Positions 42,791 through 52,443 of a stretch of 64,000 nucleotides of DNA are shown here, piece by piece (within the stretch, counting starts at the first letter, position 1; every line of letters begins with the position of its first letter). The stretch is from Nodosilinea sp. LEGE 06152 (lineage in GTDB: Bacteria > Cyanobacteriota > Cyanobacteriia > Phormidesmidales > Phormidesmidaceae): NCBI RefSeq assembly GCF_015207525.1, contig NZ_JADEWR010000004.1, positions 161,787 to 225,786 on the forward strand, written 5' to 3'. Made by a program: the position numbers and the translations under genes. The notes under the pieces are model-generated. The model worked only from the letters and a program-made list of their open reading frames with translations, did not search any database and was not told the DNA's origin.

Positions 42791-44332
42791 CTACTCGTCG
42801 CGCTCCGGCTTCAGCAGCGGAAAGGCAATCACATCGCGAATGCTGGGGCTATCGGTCAGCAGCATGACCAGGCGATCGATGCCAATGCCCTCACCGCAGG
42901 TAGGCGGCATGCCGTGCTCCAGGGCAATCAAAAAGTCTTCGTCAACTCCGGTAGCCTCCAGGTCGCCTGCCGCCTTCCGGGCCGCCTGCAGCTCAAACCG
43001 CTGGCGCTGGTCAATGGGGTCGGTTAACTCCGAGAAGCCGTTGGCGGTCTCGCGGCCCGCTACAAATAGCTCAAACCGTTCTACGACCCCAGGCTTGCTG
43101 CGGTGGGGCTTCGAGAGCGGCGAAATCTCTACCGGATGGTCAATCAGGAAGGTGGGTTGAATCAGCGTCGCCTCCACCTTTTCCTCAAACACCTCGTTCA
43201 GCAACTTGCCTACCGAGTCGCAATTGTCTAGGCCAGGCAGGTTCAGCTCTTTAACCGCCGCCTTGGCTTCTTCTAAAGTAGCGAACTGATGAAAATCTAG
43301 CCCGGTGTGCTCCTGCACCAGGTCGTGCATCGAGACCCGCCGCCAGGGTGGGGTGAGGTCAATATCGACCCCCTGATAGGTAATTTTGAGCGTGCCCAGA
43401 ATGTCTTTGGCCAAGGTCGCCACCAAATCTTCGGTGAGATCCATAAAGTCGTGGTAGTCGGCGTAGGCCTGGTAAAACTCTACGCTGGTAAACTCGGGGT
43501 TGTGGCGGGTCGATACCCCCTCGTTGCGGAAAATGCGGCCAATTTCAAACACCTTCTCAAAGCCGCCCACTACCAGCCGCTTCAGGTGCAGCTCGGTGGC
43601 AATGCGCAGGTACAGGTCCATTTCCAGGGTGTTGTGGTAAGTCACGAAGGGGCGCGCCTCGGCCCCTCCGGCCTCGCTTTGCAGCACTGGGGTCTCAATT
43701 TCTAAAAAGCCCCTATCTTCCAGGTAGCGGCGAATGCCCGTGGTAATCAGCGCTCGTTTGCGAAAGGTGTCGCGCACGGTGGGGTTAACGATCAGATCGA
43801 CGTAGCGCTGGCGGTAGCGCTTGGCCACGTCGGTCAGCCCGTGCCACTTGTCGGGCAGGGGCAGCAGTGCCTTGGTCAGCAGGTTGTAGTTCTGCACCTT
43901 GACCGAGAGTTCGCCCTTCTCGGTGCGCTTGATGGTGCCGCGCACGCCGAGAATATCGCCCACATCGGTGAGCTGCTTCAGGTGCTCAAAGGCATCGGCA
44001 TCCACTGCCCCCATTGCGGTCTGGATGGTGGCTTTCTCCAGGTAGAGCTGAATAATGCCCGTTTCGTCTTGCAGGCTAAAGAACGCCAGCTTGCCAAACA
44101 CACGGCGGGCCAAAATTCTCCCAGCCAGAGAAACTTCGACATCCACCTCTTCCCCTGCCTCTAGGTCGGCATACTTGGCCTGTAGCTCGGCGGTGTTAGC
44201 GGTGATGTCCCACCGGTAGGCAAACGGGTTTTGACCCAGCTGCTTGAGATCTTCGACCTTTTGCAGCCGTGCCGCACGAATGTCTTCAAGGCTAGAGGCG
44301 CTTTGGCCAGAACGATTAGAGTCAGACGACAT
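42791..44332 (-). CDS. lysS: Lysyl-tRNA synthetase, class II
   Basis: A 513-residue class II synthetase that charges tRNA-Lys. An N-terminal OB anticodon-binding domain ([20 protein letters not shown]) is followed by motif 1/2 ([40 protein letters not shown]) and motif 3 ([20 protein letters not shown]). Full length and intact. Minus strand, followed by the bidirectional terminator. Confidence 0.97.
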   Translation of the reverse strand: MSSDSNRSGQSASSLEDIRAARLQKVEDLKQLGQNPFAYRWDITANTAELQAKYADLEAGEEVDVEVSLAGRILARRVFGKLAFFSLQDETGIIQLYLEKATIQTAMGAVDADAFEHLKQLTDVGDILGVRGTIKRTEKGELSVKVQNYNLLTKALLPLPDKWHGLTDVAKRYRQRYVDLIVNPTVRDTFRKRALITTGIRRYLEDRGFLEIETPVLQSEAGGAEARPFVTYHNTLEMDLYLRIATELHLKRLVVGGFEKVFEIGRIFRNEGVSTRHNPEFTSVEFYQAYADYHDFMDLTEDLVATLAKDILGTLKITYQGVDIDLTPPWRRVSMHDLVQEHTGLDFHQFATLEEAKAAVKELNLPGLDNCDSVGKLLNEVFEEKVEATLIQPTFLIDHPVEISPLSKPHRSKPGVVERFELFVAGRETANGFSELTDPIDQRQRFELQAARKAAGDLEATGVDEDFLIALEHGMPPTCGEGIGIDRLVMLLTDSPSIRDVIAFPLLKPERDE

Positions 44333-44446
44333 AGCTAGGGGCAGATGAATGGCGTAAGGTCACAAGCCCCCATTATAGGGAACCCTGGCCCCCGCACTGC
44401 TAAGCCGTTTTATCTTGTAGTTGGCGCACTTAAAAGCACAATCAGC

Positions 44447-44494
44447 CTGGCCGCTGGCCCCTTACATTAGGGGTCTGAGCAGCCAGGCTGAAGC
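44447..44494 (-). terminator. Hairpin after yggT
   Basis: AGCCTGGCCGCT / AGCAGCCAGGCT with inner GGCCCC/GGGGTC pairing. It lies some 35 bases after the YggT stop on the minus strand, without a strong T-run. Confidence 0.5.
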
Positions 44495-44528
44495 AAAGTC
44501 CGTAAACGGACGGTTAGAGGAGGGGCGG

Positions 44529-44813
44529 TTAGAAGTAGGCGTAGGACGAGGCGGTAGCGGCTGCGATCGCAACCAACCCCTGTCGCACAAAGGACAGCAG
44601 CAGAAAAGCCAGAATGGGAGACAGGTCAATACCACCTAAGGGAGGAATAATCGACCGAAATAGGTTGAGGTAAGGATCCGTCAGCTGACTGAGCACCGAG
44701 AAAGGAGGGCTAAACCAATCCACATTGGGAAACCAGCTCAATAAAATACGAACGATCAGCAAGATCGTATAAATCGATAGAAAAGTCGTGAGGGTTTGTA
44801 CCAATATGTCCAT
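44529..44813 (-). CDS. YggT family membrane protein
   Basis: A 94-residue protein with two membrane segments and the YggT signature: LIVRILLSWFPNVDWFSPPF followed by SQLTDPYLNLFRSIIPPLGG and DLSPILAFLLL. In cyanobacteria and chloroplasts relatives act in cytochrome b6 heme attachment (CCB3) or nucleoid/thylakoid organisation (YlmG). ATG at 44813. Confidence 0.93.
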   Translation of the reverse strand: MDILVQTLTTFLSIYTILLIVRILLSWFPNVDWFSPPFSVLSQLTDPYLNLFRSIIPPLGGIDLSPILAFLLLSFVRQGLVAIAAATASSYAYF

Positions 44814-44934
44814 CTGAGAACCTCGGCAGTAGTCGTTACCAACAATACACGGAACGTCTTTAGTCTGTCAGTTAGTGTAACGGTTTGCTTCGCCCGGAAC
44901 GTCGCCAACCCGGTAGATTTGCTTAAGAGTTTGC

Positions 44935-45258
44935 TTAGTCAACGCGGGAGGGGTTTTCCCAGGGGCGCTCGGAGTGGCCGTTAATACCGCCGAGCTGCTG
45001 CCTGACATCGTCAATGGCGTCGTTGAGCTGAGCGATTTTGGTCTCTAGGCCCAGACGGGCGGCCTCAATACTGTCTTCGTCGGTATCATCAAACTCGCCA
45101 AAGGCCAGATTGCTGTTGTCCTTAGGCAACGAGGGCTTAGCCTTGCCGCCCCCAGCCTGAATGCGCGAGGCAGCTAGGGCACCAACAATGCCCCCTAGCG
45201 CTCCGCCCACGACGGTACCGAGCAAAAATCCGCCGACAAAATTGTCTTGCTGACTCAT
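44935..45258 (-). CDS. Hypothetical membrane-associated protein (YtxH-like)
   Basis: A 107-residue protein with an N-terminal Gly-rich hydrophobic segment (NFVGGFLLGTVVGGALGGIV), followed by an acidic linker and a predicted helix (LGLETKIAQLNDAIDDVRQQ). The pattern resembles YtxH-like proteins; conserved in cyanobacteria as far as I recall. Function unknown. Confidence 0.75.
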   Translation of the reverse strand: MSQQDNFVGGFLLGTVVGGALGGIVGALAASRIQAGGGKAKPSLPKDNSNLAFGEFDDTDEDSIEAARLGLETKIAQLNDAIDDVRQQLGGINGHSERPWENPSRVD

Positions 45259-45437
45259 AGATTGCTATCCACCTAACCCAAAGAACCGATGCCTAGAATA
45301 CTCTATTGTGCCAAAGCCTAGGTCTGACTGCAGATTGCGCCCCGCTTTTCTATTGTGACAATTTTTGGGCGCGAGTAGGGCCAACCATGGGCCAGTAGGT
45401 CGCCTACAGCACCTGTTCACTGGCAGCGTTTCCAGTG

Positions 45438-46091
45438 CTAAGTGCCAAAGGTGCGATCGCCCGCATCGCCCAGCCCCGGCACAATAAACCCGTGTTCGTT
45501 GACCGTTTCATCGATCATAGCCGTATAAATGGTCACGGTAGGGTAGGCAGCGGCCAGCTTTTGCAGGGCCGGAGGTGCCGCCACAATTGAGATGATCCGC
45601 ACCACGGCGGGGTCAATGCCTCGCTGGGTCAGCTCATTCATCATGGCCATAATGGTGCCGCCAGTCGCGAGCATGGGTTCGCTAATGATCACCCGCGTCG
45701 CCGGGTCGAGCTGGGCGGGCAGCTTGTTGAGGTAGCAGCTGGCCTCTAGGGTTTCTTCATTGCGCACAAAGCCCACGTGGTACACCGAAGCCAGGGGCAA
45801 CAGCGCCTGAATACCGGGCATCAGCGCCAGACCCGCCCGCAAAATTGGCACAATCATCGTCGGCACTTCGGGGTTAATAAAGGTGGCTGGAGCCGGGCCG
45901 AGGGGCGTGTTAACGGTCGTCTCCACAGTTGGCAGCCAGTCGCGCACCGCCTCGTAGGTAAGCCAGCGGCCCAGTTCTTCCATTGCCGAACGAAACAGCG
46001 GCCCCGGCGTTTCGGCATCACGGGCTACTCCTAGCCAGTGCTTCACCAGAGGATGCGGCGGAACATAAATGCGCAGTTGAAAAGACGACAT
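45438..46091 (-). CDS. upp: Uracil phosphoribosyltransferase
   Basis: A 217-residue enzyme salvaging uracil with PRPP to UMP. Family text includes HPLVKHWLGVARDAETPGPL, PIVPILRAGLALMPG-like VPILRAGLALMPGIQALLPL, and the C-terminal PGLGDAGDRTFGT that forms the uracil site. The PRPP loop reads VIISEPMLATGG, with Glu where DPMLATGG is usual, a conservative change. It is divergent from the YkvA-like gene, with a long hairpin between. Confidence 0.93.
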   Translation of the reverse strand: MSSFQLRIYVPPHPLVKHWLGVARDAETPGPLFRSAMEELGRWLTYEAVRDWLPTVETTVNTPLGPAPATFINPEVPTMIVPILRAGLALMPGIQALLPLASVYHVGFVRNEETLEASCYLNKLPAQLDPATRVIISEPMLATGGTIMAMMNELTQRGIDPAVVRIISIVAAPPALQKLAAAYPTVTIYTAMIDETVNEHGFIVPGLGDAGDRTFGT

Positions 46092-46130
46092 AGCCCGACT
46101 ACCACAAAAAAATCTGCCACATCATAACCT

Positions 46131-46184
46131 GGAAGCCCTATTAAGCGGCGATATATGGCCGCCTAATAGGGCTTTACGGCTTCC
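46131..46184. promoter_or_regulatory. Long hairpin with alternative pairing between upp and ykvA-like genes
   Basis: AAGCCCTATTAAGCGGC (46133-46149) pairs with GCCGCCTAATAGGGCTT (46158-46174) around GATATATG. GGAAGCC (46131-46137) can instead pair with GGCTTCC (46178-46184). It lies in the leader of either divergent gene. It may be a regulatory RNA structure or a repeat element; no T-run directly follows. Confidence 0.55.
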
Positions 46185-46292
46185 GCTATACGGTCGATTC
46201 GGTGTAAAAACACCGCTTTTACAGAGGTAAGCCACACCTGTATTTAGGCTTTGGTTTTGTCAAGATAGTTGTGTTGGAGAAAGGAGATAGCA

Positions 46293-46607
46293 ATGGCAAA
46301 GCGATTTTTTGGTAAGCCTTTTATGAACTGGTACCGTCAGCTACTGCGGAACTCGAAATATCGTTGGGTGGTGTTATTTGGCACCCTGGTTTACCTGGTC
46401 AGCCCCATTGATATTTCTCCTGATGTATTCCCCGTTTTGGGTTGGATTGACGATGGCTTAGTCGCCACGATCGCTATTACCGAAATCACCCAAATTCTGC
46501 TCGATCGCAAGCGCAACCTGCGCCAAGTCGACGAAGCAATCAGGATGACGGAAGCCGTAGACACTAACGAACAGGTCATTGATGTCGATTCTGTTGCGGT
46601 GATGTAG
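46293..46607 (+). CDS. YkvA family (DUF1232) membrane protein
   Basis: A 104-residue protein with the YkvA core WVVLFGTLVYLVSPIDISPD followed by FPVLGWIDDGLVATIAI, a short hydrophobic region around a Pro-Ile-Asp motif. Function unknown. The ATG at 46293 has AAGGAGAT six bases upstream. A clear terminator follows. Confidence 0.9.
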   Translation: MAKRFFGKPFMNWYRQLLRNSKYRWVVLFGTLVYLVSPIDISPDVFPVLGWIDDGLVATIAITEITQILLDRKRNLRQVDEAIRMTEAVDTNEQVIDVDSVAVM

Positions 46608-46618
46608 CAATTGTCAGT

Positions 46619-46662
46619 GTGAGCTGTAGGTATTTTTTGTCCACAGGCTACAGCTCACTTTT
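46619..46662 (+). terminator. Terminator of the YkvA-like gene
   Basis: GTGAGCTGTAG / CTACAGCTCAC stem (46619-46629, 46648-46658) followed directly by TTTT, eleven bases after the stop. Confidence 0.88.
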
Positions 46663-46712
46663 GAAAGCTTTTAACAGCCTTAAACCTCATTTTTTGATTA
46701 GGAGAAGCCCCC

Positions 46713-47330
46713 ATGACTAACACTGTGCAAGACCGCGTTAAGACCGAGTGGGAAAAAGCCCAAAAAGAGGGTGGTCAGCGCCTGGAGCGGATTCGTGACA
46801 TCGTCAAGGAAGCCGCGATTGAAGCCCTGGCTGAGCTTAGAGAAGGCTCTGGCGAAATTGAAACTCAGGGCCGCAAAACCCTGGCTGAAATGATTGAGCA
46901 ACTGAAAGCCAATGAAGCTGCCGACGAGGCTGCCGACGAAGCGGTCGCCGAGGCCGTTGCTGAGGCGGTTCAAGCTGAAGCAGCCTACGGAGCGACCTAT
47001 ACCGGGGCGACCGACGAGGCCACTGCCCCCACCTGGGCGCAAATCTTCGCCGACCTGCGCTACCTAGCCGACGAGCGCAAAGTGGGTTGGGCCCAGCAGC
47101 TGCTCTCGAGCCTGCAAACCCACATCGATCGCTTTGATGCCGAAATGGTGACCGAGTATGGCGATCGCTATAGCCCATTTCGCACGCTAGTGCGCGGGGT
47201 ACGTGCCCTGATCGCTCTGGCTTATAGCAAAGTTAGCCAGGCTGCTGCGCCTACCGCTCACACCCCCGTCCAGATTGAGGTGATCGAGGTGGTGGATGAT
47301 GCGGAGCACCGTGGCGACACCCAAGCCTAG
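46713..47330 (+). CDS. Ala/Glu-rich cyanobacterial protein of unknown function
   Basis: A 205-residue acidic helical protein. The first 75 residues are a long charged helix (VKTEWEKAQKEGGQRLERIR), followed by Ala/Glu/Asp repeats (ADEAADEAVAEAVAEAVQAE) and a C-terminal domain with WAQIFADLRYLADERKVGWA and YGDRYSPFRTLVRGVRALIA. No catalytic motif. An AGGAGAAG site precedes the ATG. A terminator built on a HIP1 octamer follows. Confidence 0.75.
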   Translation: MTNTVQDRVKTEWEKAQKEGGQRLERIRDIVKEAAIEALAELREGSGEIETQGRKTLAEMIEQLKANEAADEAADEAVAEAVAEAVQAEAAYGATYTGATDEATAPTWAQIFADLRYLADERKVGWAQQLLSSLQTHIDRFDAEMVTEYGDRYSPFRTLVRGVRALIALAYSKVSQAAAPTAHTPVQIEVIEVVDDAEHRGDTQA

Positions 47331-47370
47331 GTTTGAAGTTGGTTGTGTGATTAACCCTTAGACAGGGCCA

Positions 47371-47397
47371 AAGCGCTGCGATCGCAGCGCTTTTTTG
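47371..47397 (+). terminator. Rho-independent terminator with HIP1 core
   Basis: AAGCGCTGCGATCGCAGCGCTT, a perfect palindrome centred on GCGATCGC, followed by TTTTG. It lies 40 bases after the preceding stop. Confidence 0.9.
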
Positions 47398-47628
47398 TTG
47401 TTTTTGCGCTCGGCGTAGCCAAATCCTGAGAACAGTAACAAACCTGCAGCATTAATATTGCGCTCTGCGAACCTGTGCAACGTTTCCTGGCAACGGGTTA
47501 ACGATCCGCTAAGCGGCTTGGTAGAACAATGAAACTAAGGTTGGGTGGCTAGCTCTAGCCACTGGCAATAGTCAACGATCGGCCCCAAAACGATCGCAAT
47601 ATCCCCACACTTTGGCGAGTGTTTACCT

Positions 47629-48537
47629 ATGGTTAGCTCTCCTCTCGCCCCGTCATCTCAGCGCCAGCAGGTGAGCCGACCAGCCGCACCTGACCCCCAG
47701 CTGGCCCTGGCCGTAGCCGACGACAGCTTTTTGCGATCGCTCCTGACCGACAGCCTGCCCGCGATCGCCCATCCCCACGAGATTGGCTCAGTCACCGTCG
47801 AGGTTGGCGTACCCCTGCCCAACTCGGCCCTAGGTCGTATGGATGCTGTGCTCACCTTCGAGCACATCAACTGCGTGCTGGCCGGGTCGTACCCCGATGC
47901 GCCGCCGCTGCCCGACCTCCACAACCACCGCGAATACCAGGCCATCACCCCCTGCCACTCCGACCTGTCCACCCTGGCGCAAAATGTGTCGCTCACCGAA
48001 GCAGAGGCCCTGCTGGCGCGATCGGGCTTTAACTCCGACGAGGTGCAGCACATTCTCAACCTGCCTTCCCAGGGATGGCACAAGTCGTGGTGGTACAGCC
48101 TCACCGCCGAGGGGTTTCTCACCGTCCCCTTTCAGCGCCACATTCGCAGCCGCTGCTACGCCGACGGCACCTGCACCCTACAGTTCAAAGACCACTACGC
48201 CCAGCAGCGCCCCGAAGGCTTTCGCAGCCAGCCCCAAAAGCTGCCGGTGGTGGTGCACTCTCCCCACGTCAGCTTTTGCGACAACCTGGCCCACGTCAAC
48301 CTCAGCCGCCAATCTTTAAGCACCCCACAGGCTATTTTGATTGCCGACGACCTCACCGAGCTTGAGGTAGAGGGCTACATTCGCCAAAACGTTAGCCTCT
48401 ACCGACAGCGCAGCCTAGAGTACTTGCTCAACGCCAACTGTCGCTCCTGCAGCCAGGTCAAATGCCCGCTTCAGGGGGTAGACTCGTCGCCCGTGCTGGC
48501 CTGTAGGTCGTTTCGGCCGGTGGATGTAGGAATGTAG
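47629..48537 (+). CDS. Conserved cyanobacterial protein with C-terminal Cys cluster
   Basis: A 302-residue soluble protein that I do not recognise beyond being cyanobacterial. The body has EAEALLARSGFNSDEVQHIL, WHKSWWYSLTAEGFLTVPFQ and the basic RHIRSRCYADGTCTLQFKDH. The C terminus holds four cysteines in ANCRSCSQVKCPLQG plus C at LACRSF, suggestive of a metal or Fe-S site. Its 3' end overlaps the convergent gene at 48471 by 67 bases. Confidence 0.7.
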   Translation: MVSSPLAPSSQRQQVSRPAAPDPQLALAVADDSFLRSLLTDSLPAIAHPHEIGSVTVEVGVPLPNSALGRMDAVLTFEHINCVLAGSYPDAPPLPDLHNHREYQAITPCHSDLSTLAQNVSLTEAEALLARSGFNSDEVQHILNLPSQGWHKSWWYSLTAEGFLTVPFQRHIRSRCYADGTCTLQFKDHYAQQRPEGFRSQPQKLPVVVHSPHVSFCDNLAHVNLSRQSLSTPQAILIADDLTELEVEGYIRQNVSLYRQRSLEYLLNANCRSCSQVKCPLQGVDSSPVLACRSFRPVDVGM

Positions 48538-48743
48538 ACCTGTCCCGGCGGGTTCAGCATGGCCGGCATTTTGCTCGATGTAGCGTGGCGCTGAATTTGC
48601 CCCCAGCTTAGCGTTACAGCTCCGCCCGCCAGCAGCAGCCCAAACAGGGCCAAGGAGACCTTGTCTTCTGTCGCCCCCATTAGGCCATCCACAGCGCCTA
48701 CGGTGAGCGCTGTAGCCAGCCAAGGTTGTTTTCTAAAAAGCAC
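48471..48743 (-). CDS. Small membrane protein (tentative)
   Basis: A 90-residue frame starting GTG at 48743, with one or two hydrophobic stretches (ATALTVGAVDGLMGATEDKV, LALFGLLLAGGAVTLSW) and a polar tail. The tail overlaps the opposite-strand gene by 67 bases. An AGGAG lies about fifteen bases upstream of the start, rather far. Retained because the hydrophobic part reads as a real membrane protein. Confidence 0.45.
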   Translation of the reverse strand: MLFRKQPWLATALTVGAVDGLMGATEDKVSLALFGLLLAGGAVTLSWGQIQRHATSSKMPAMLNPPGQVYIPTSTGRNDLQASTGDESTP

Positions 48744-48801
48744 CTTAATGGGTCTGTCTCCTGGATGCAGTAAGTTTAATGACGGTGGAGTTCCTCTGGG
48801 A

Positions 48802-48868
48802 GATTCCCCTTCCCCCTAAGAAAGGGAGGCACCTGAGGCAATTGTTCCAGCAGAAATGTGGGGGAATC
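48802..48868. repeat. Degenerate MITE-like inverted repeat
   Basis: GATTCCCC (48802-48809) and GGGGAATC (48861-48868) bracket CTTCCCCCTAAGAAAGGGAG. The interior is similar to the left part of the element at 58998-59136. Confidence 0.4.
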
Positions 48869-48916
48869 GAATCTCGTCAGTAGAGCTATTCGCCCTCATC
48901 GAGCCGGATCGTTGCG

Positions 48917-49105
48917 CTACCGCAGCCCCAGCCAGGTCACGATCGCCTGCCCGGTAGCCATCTCAAACAGCACCAGCCCTACAAAACCGAGCATAGCCGC
49001 CCGCCCGTTTAGCCGTTCGGCGTAGTCGTTAAAGCCCGCCTTGGAGCGTTCAATCGTAGGGACAACGGTAGGTTCGAGGTTGGCCATGGGTTTGGGAAAT
49101 GTCAT
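48917..49105 (-). CDS. hli: High-light-inducible protein (Hlip)
   Basis: A 62-residue single-helix chlorophyll-binding protein of the light-harvesting superfamily. The signature AERLNGRAAMLGFVGLVLFE (E-x-x-N-G-R-x-A-M-x-G-F) is intact and followed by the anchor end TGQAIVTWLGL. Hlips protect or help assemble photosystem II under excess light. The ATG at 49105 has AAGGAA seven bases upstream. Confidence 0.95.
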   Translation of the reverse strand: MTFPKPMANLEPTVVPTIERSKAGFNDYAERLNGRAAMLGFVGLVLFEMATGQAIVTWLGLR

Positions 49106-49448
49106 GTGTTTCCTTAGACTACCCTATGGCTTGTTCATTGTGGCACCGGGTGTGACGGCTTCTTTGCGTTGTATAGAGGAGCCGTTGGGGAGGAGCCGTT
49201 GGGTGCGATCAACGAGGTTGCGGTTGAACAGCATTGACTGTGCCAATGTCCTGACGCCGACACAGCCCCTCACATGCTTCAGCATCTCCAAAGCTCGACA
49301 GGCATGTGGCCAGAGTTGTGCCCAGGCAGAGCACAGAAACGACGGGGGGCCTGTTTCTCCCACTTCCCGTTTCGTGCAGCCTCGCTGCCGTGGACTTCGG
49401 CTTCGCCCCTTACAATAGAAACTCAATCCTCGACCCCCAGAAACCGCT
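49106..49448. other. Intergenic region before polA
   Basis: 343 bases with no supported gene. A tandem 14-bp duplication GAGGAGCCGTTGGG lies at 49176-49203. The hli and polA promoters must be here. Confidence 0.5.
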
Positions 49449-52421
49449 GTGGCAGCCACCCCCTCCCAGGCCGACAAACCCACCCTCATGTTGGTAGACG
49501 GCCATTCCCTGGCCTTTCGCTCGTACTTCGCCTTCGCCAAAAACGCCGACGGCGGTTTGCGCACCTCCACCGGCATTCCCACCAGCGTGTGCTACGGCTT
49601 CTTAAAGTCGCTGCTCGACATGATGGAGGTCGAAAAGCCCCAGTATGCCGCCGTCGCCTTTGACCTCGACCAGCCCACCTTTCGCCACACGGCAGACAGC
49701 ACCTACAAGGATGGCCGCCCCGAGGCTCCCGAGGGCTTTGGCGAAGATGTGCGCAACCTCAAGAAACTGCTGAGCGACTTTGGTCTCAATATCTACGTAG
49801 CCCCCGGCTTTGAGGCCGACGACGTGATTGGCACGCTAGCTACTAAAGCGCTGGCTGAAGGGTTTTGCGTCAAAATTCTCAGCGGCGATCAGGATCTGTT
49901 TCAGCTCATCGACCCCGACGAGTGCATTACCGTGCTGCACCTGGGCAGCGCCTTTGCCAAGGGACCAAAAACGGGGATGGCCCAGGAGTTTAAGATCGAG
50001 GAGGTCAAGGCCAAGCTCGATATTTTTCCTCACCAGGTGGTGGATTACAAAGCCCTGTGCGGTGACTCGTCGGACAATATCCCCGGCGTGAAGGGCATCG
50101 GGGCCAAAACCGCCGCCAAGCTGCTGGCGGAGTATGGCGATTTAGATGCCATCTATGCCGACATCGACAATATTAAGGGGGCAACTCAGAAGAAGCTGAT
50201 CGAGGGCAAAGAGTCGGCCTACCACTCGCGCTACATGGCCAAAATTATTACCGATATTCCCGATGGGGAGTTGCCCATCGACTTAGCCACCTGCAAGCTG
50301 GATGGATTTGACCCTGACGTGGTGATACCGGCGCTTAAGAAGCTGGAGTTCCAAAACTTTGTCAACCGATTGGGCAAGCTGCAGGTGGCCTTTGGTGGAG
50401 CTGCGGCCGAAGAGACCGCTGCCAAGGCCGCCCAAGCTTTGGGTCAGTCAGCTAATACGAATAACGATCAAGCATCCACGAAGCCCCGCTTTTACGATAC
50501 TGGCGGTGCCGATGTGGCCTTCTTTACGGCAGAGGAAACCGACAATGCTCAGGGGGTGGATGAGGTGGCCATTCAGCCCCAAATCATCGCTACCGAAGCT
50601 CAGCTCTACGAGCTGCTCGACATTCTCTCGGCCCAAAAAGACCCCGCTACCCCCGTCGCTTGGGATACCGAGACCACGTCGCTGGAACCGCGAGACGCTA
50701 CTCTGGTGGGCATCGGCTGCTGCTGGGGCACTGGACGGGATCAGATGGCCTATATTCCGGTCGGTCATGCCGAAGGCCAGAATCTTCCTTTAGAAATAGT
50801 GCTCGACAACCTCCGTCAAATACTGGAGAGCGACGAGTTTCCGAAGGCGCTGCAAAATGCGAAATACGATCGCCTAGTGCTGCGTCATCAGGGCGTGCAG
50901 CTAGCGGGGGTAGTTTTTGACACTATGCTGGCCAGCTATGTGCTGAATCCCGAAGGCAGCCACAACCTGACCGACCTCAGCCTGCGCTACCTCAACCTAG
51001 TGGCCCAGAGCTACGAAGATCTGGTGCCCAAGGGCAAAACCATTGCTGATATGGCGATCGCCGCTGTCGCCCACTACTGCGGGGCCGATGTTCACACCAC
51101 CTACTTGCTGGTGCCCAGGCTGCAGGCTGAGTTAGACCAGGTGCCCGATCTCAAAACCCTGTTTACTGATGTCGAGGTTCCCCTGGAGCCGGTACTGGCC
51201 GAGATGGAGTGCACTGGCATTCGCGTTGACCCCGACTATCTGGCCACCTTCTCGAAACAGCTCGAAACCGACCTGGCTCGCATTGAGCAGGAGGCCTATG
51301 AGCACGCGGGAGAAACCTTTAACCTGGGCTCACCCAAGCAGCTCGCTGAGCTGCTGTTTGAAAAGCTGGGCCTCGACAAGCGCAAGTCGCGCAAAAACAA
51401 GTCGGGAGGCTACTCCACCGATGCCGCCACCCTCGAAAAGCTCCAGGGCGACCATGCCGTAGTGGATTTGGTGGTCGAACACCGCACCCTCTCAAAGCTG
51501 AAATCGACTTATGTAGATGCCCTGCCCACGCTGATTCGCCCCGAAACCCACCGGGTACACACCGACTTTAACCAGGCGGTGACGGCTACGGGGCGACTGT
51601 CATCCTCGAACCCAAACCTGCAAAATATTCCCATTCGCACCGCCTTCAGCCGCAAAATTCGAGCGGCGTTTATTCCAGAACCAGGCTGGCAGCTGGTGGC
51701 CGCCGACTACTCACAGATCGAGTTGCGTATTCTCGCCCACCTCAGCGGCGAGTCGGTGCTGGTGGAAGCCTACAGCACGGGCGACGACGTTCACGCCCTG
51801 ACCGCCAAACTGCTGTTTGAGAAAGACGAGATTACCGCTGAAGAGCGGCGGGCGGGCAAGGTCATTAACTTTGGCATTATTTACGGCATGGGGGCTTCGC
51901 GCTTTGCCCGCGAGGCTGGGGTAAACCGGGCCGATGCGAAGACGTTTATCGATCGCTACTACGATCGCTACCCCAAGGTGTTTGAATACCTGCAGCAGAT
52001 GCAGCGAGAGGCGATCGCCCAGGGCTACGTGCAAACTATTTTTGGCCGGCGGCGGTACTTTAACTTTACCGACGGCAAGCTGCGATCGCTGCGCGGTAGT
52101 GACCCCGCTTCTATTGATCTAGACAACATCCGCCCCGGCGGCTTCGATGCCGGATCGCTGCGGGCCGCCGCCAACGCCCCGATCCAGGGCAGCAGCGCCG
52201 ACATCATCAAAATCGCCATGATTCGCTTGCACGAGTTGCTGAAAGACTACCAGGCCAATTTGCTCTTGCAGGTGCACGACGAACTGGTGTTTGAGGTGCC
52301 CCCCGCCGAGTGGGACGAGCTACAGCCCAAAATTATCGCCACTATGGAATCGGCGGTGACGCTAAAGGTGCCTCTCAAGGTCGAGGCCCACGCTGGCCCC
52401 AACTGGATGGAGGCGAAGTAA
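49449..52421 (+). CDS. polA: DNA polymerase I
   Basis: A 990-residue three-domain polymerase. The 5'-3' nuclease covers residues 1-300 (LMLVDGHSLAFRSYFAFAKN, YKALCGDSSDNIPGVKGIG). The 3'-5' exonuclease is intact: VAWDTETTSLEPRDATLVGI (D-x-E), QNAKYDRLVL and HYCGADVHTTY. The polymerase A domain carries LVAADYSQIELRILAHLSGE, GKVINFGIIYGMG and LLQVHDELVFEVP. It starts at a GTG. It works in gap filling and Okazaki fragment processing. Complete, no frameshift. Confidence 0.97.
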   Translation: MAATPSQADKPTLMLVDGHSLAFRSYFAFAKNADGGLRTSTGIPTSVCYGFLKSLLDMMEVEKPQYAAVAFDLDQPTFRHTADSTYKDGRPEAPEGFGEDVRNLKKLLSDFGLNIYVAPGFEADDVIGTLATKALAEGFCVKILSGDQDLFQLIDPDECITVLHLGSAFAKGPKTGMAQEFKIEEVKAKLDIFPHQVVDYKALCGDSSDNIPGVKGIGAKTAAKLLAEYGDLDAIYADIDNIKGATQKKLIEGKESAYHSRYMAKIITDIPDGELPIDLATCKLDGFDPDVVIPALKKLEFQNFVNRLGKLQVAFGGAAAEETAAKAAQALGQSANTNNDQASTKPRFYDTGGADVAFFTAEETDNAQGVDEVAIQPQIIATEAQLYELLDILSAQKDPATPVAWDTETTSLEPRDATLVGIGCCWGTGRDQMAYIPVGHAEGQNLPLEIVLDNLRQILESDEFPKALQNAKYDRLVLRHQGVQLAGVVFDTMLASYVLNPEGSHNLTDLSLRYLNLVAQSYEDLVPKGKTIADMAIAAVAHYCGADVHTTYLLVPRLQAELDQVPDLKTLFTDVEVPLEPVLAEMECTGIRVDPDYLATFSKQLETDLARIEQEAYEHAGETFNLGSPKQLAELLFEKLGLDKRKSRKNKSGGYSTDAATLEKLQGDHAVVDLVVEHRTLSKLKSTYVDALPTLIRPETHRVHTDFNQAVTATGRLSSSNPNLQNIPIRTAFSRKIRAAFIPEPGWQLVAADYSQIELRILAHLSGESVLVEAYSTGDDVHALTAKLLFEKDEITAEERRAGKVINFGIIYGMGASRFAREAGVNRADAKTFIDRYYDRYPKVFEYLQQMQREAIAQGYVQTIFGRRRYFNFTDGKLRSLRGSDPASIDLDNIRPGGFDAGSLRAAANAPIQGSSADIIKIAMIRLHELLKDYQANLLLQVHDELVFEVPPAEWDELQPKIIATMESAVTLKVPLKVEAHAGPNWMEAK

Positions 52422-52443
52422 AACCGCGCCAGCTACCTCAATG

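Noticed and set aside
48415..48723. Second minus-strand frame over the end of the 47629 gene
   Set aside because: It shares the span of the 48471-48743 frame, has no start signal and lacks hydrophobic or conserved structure.
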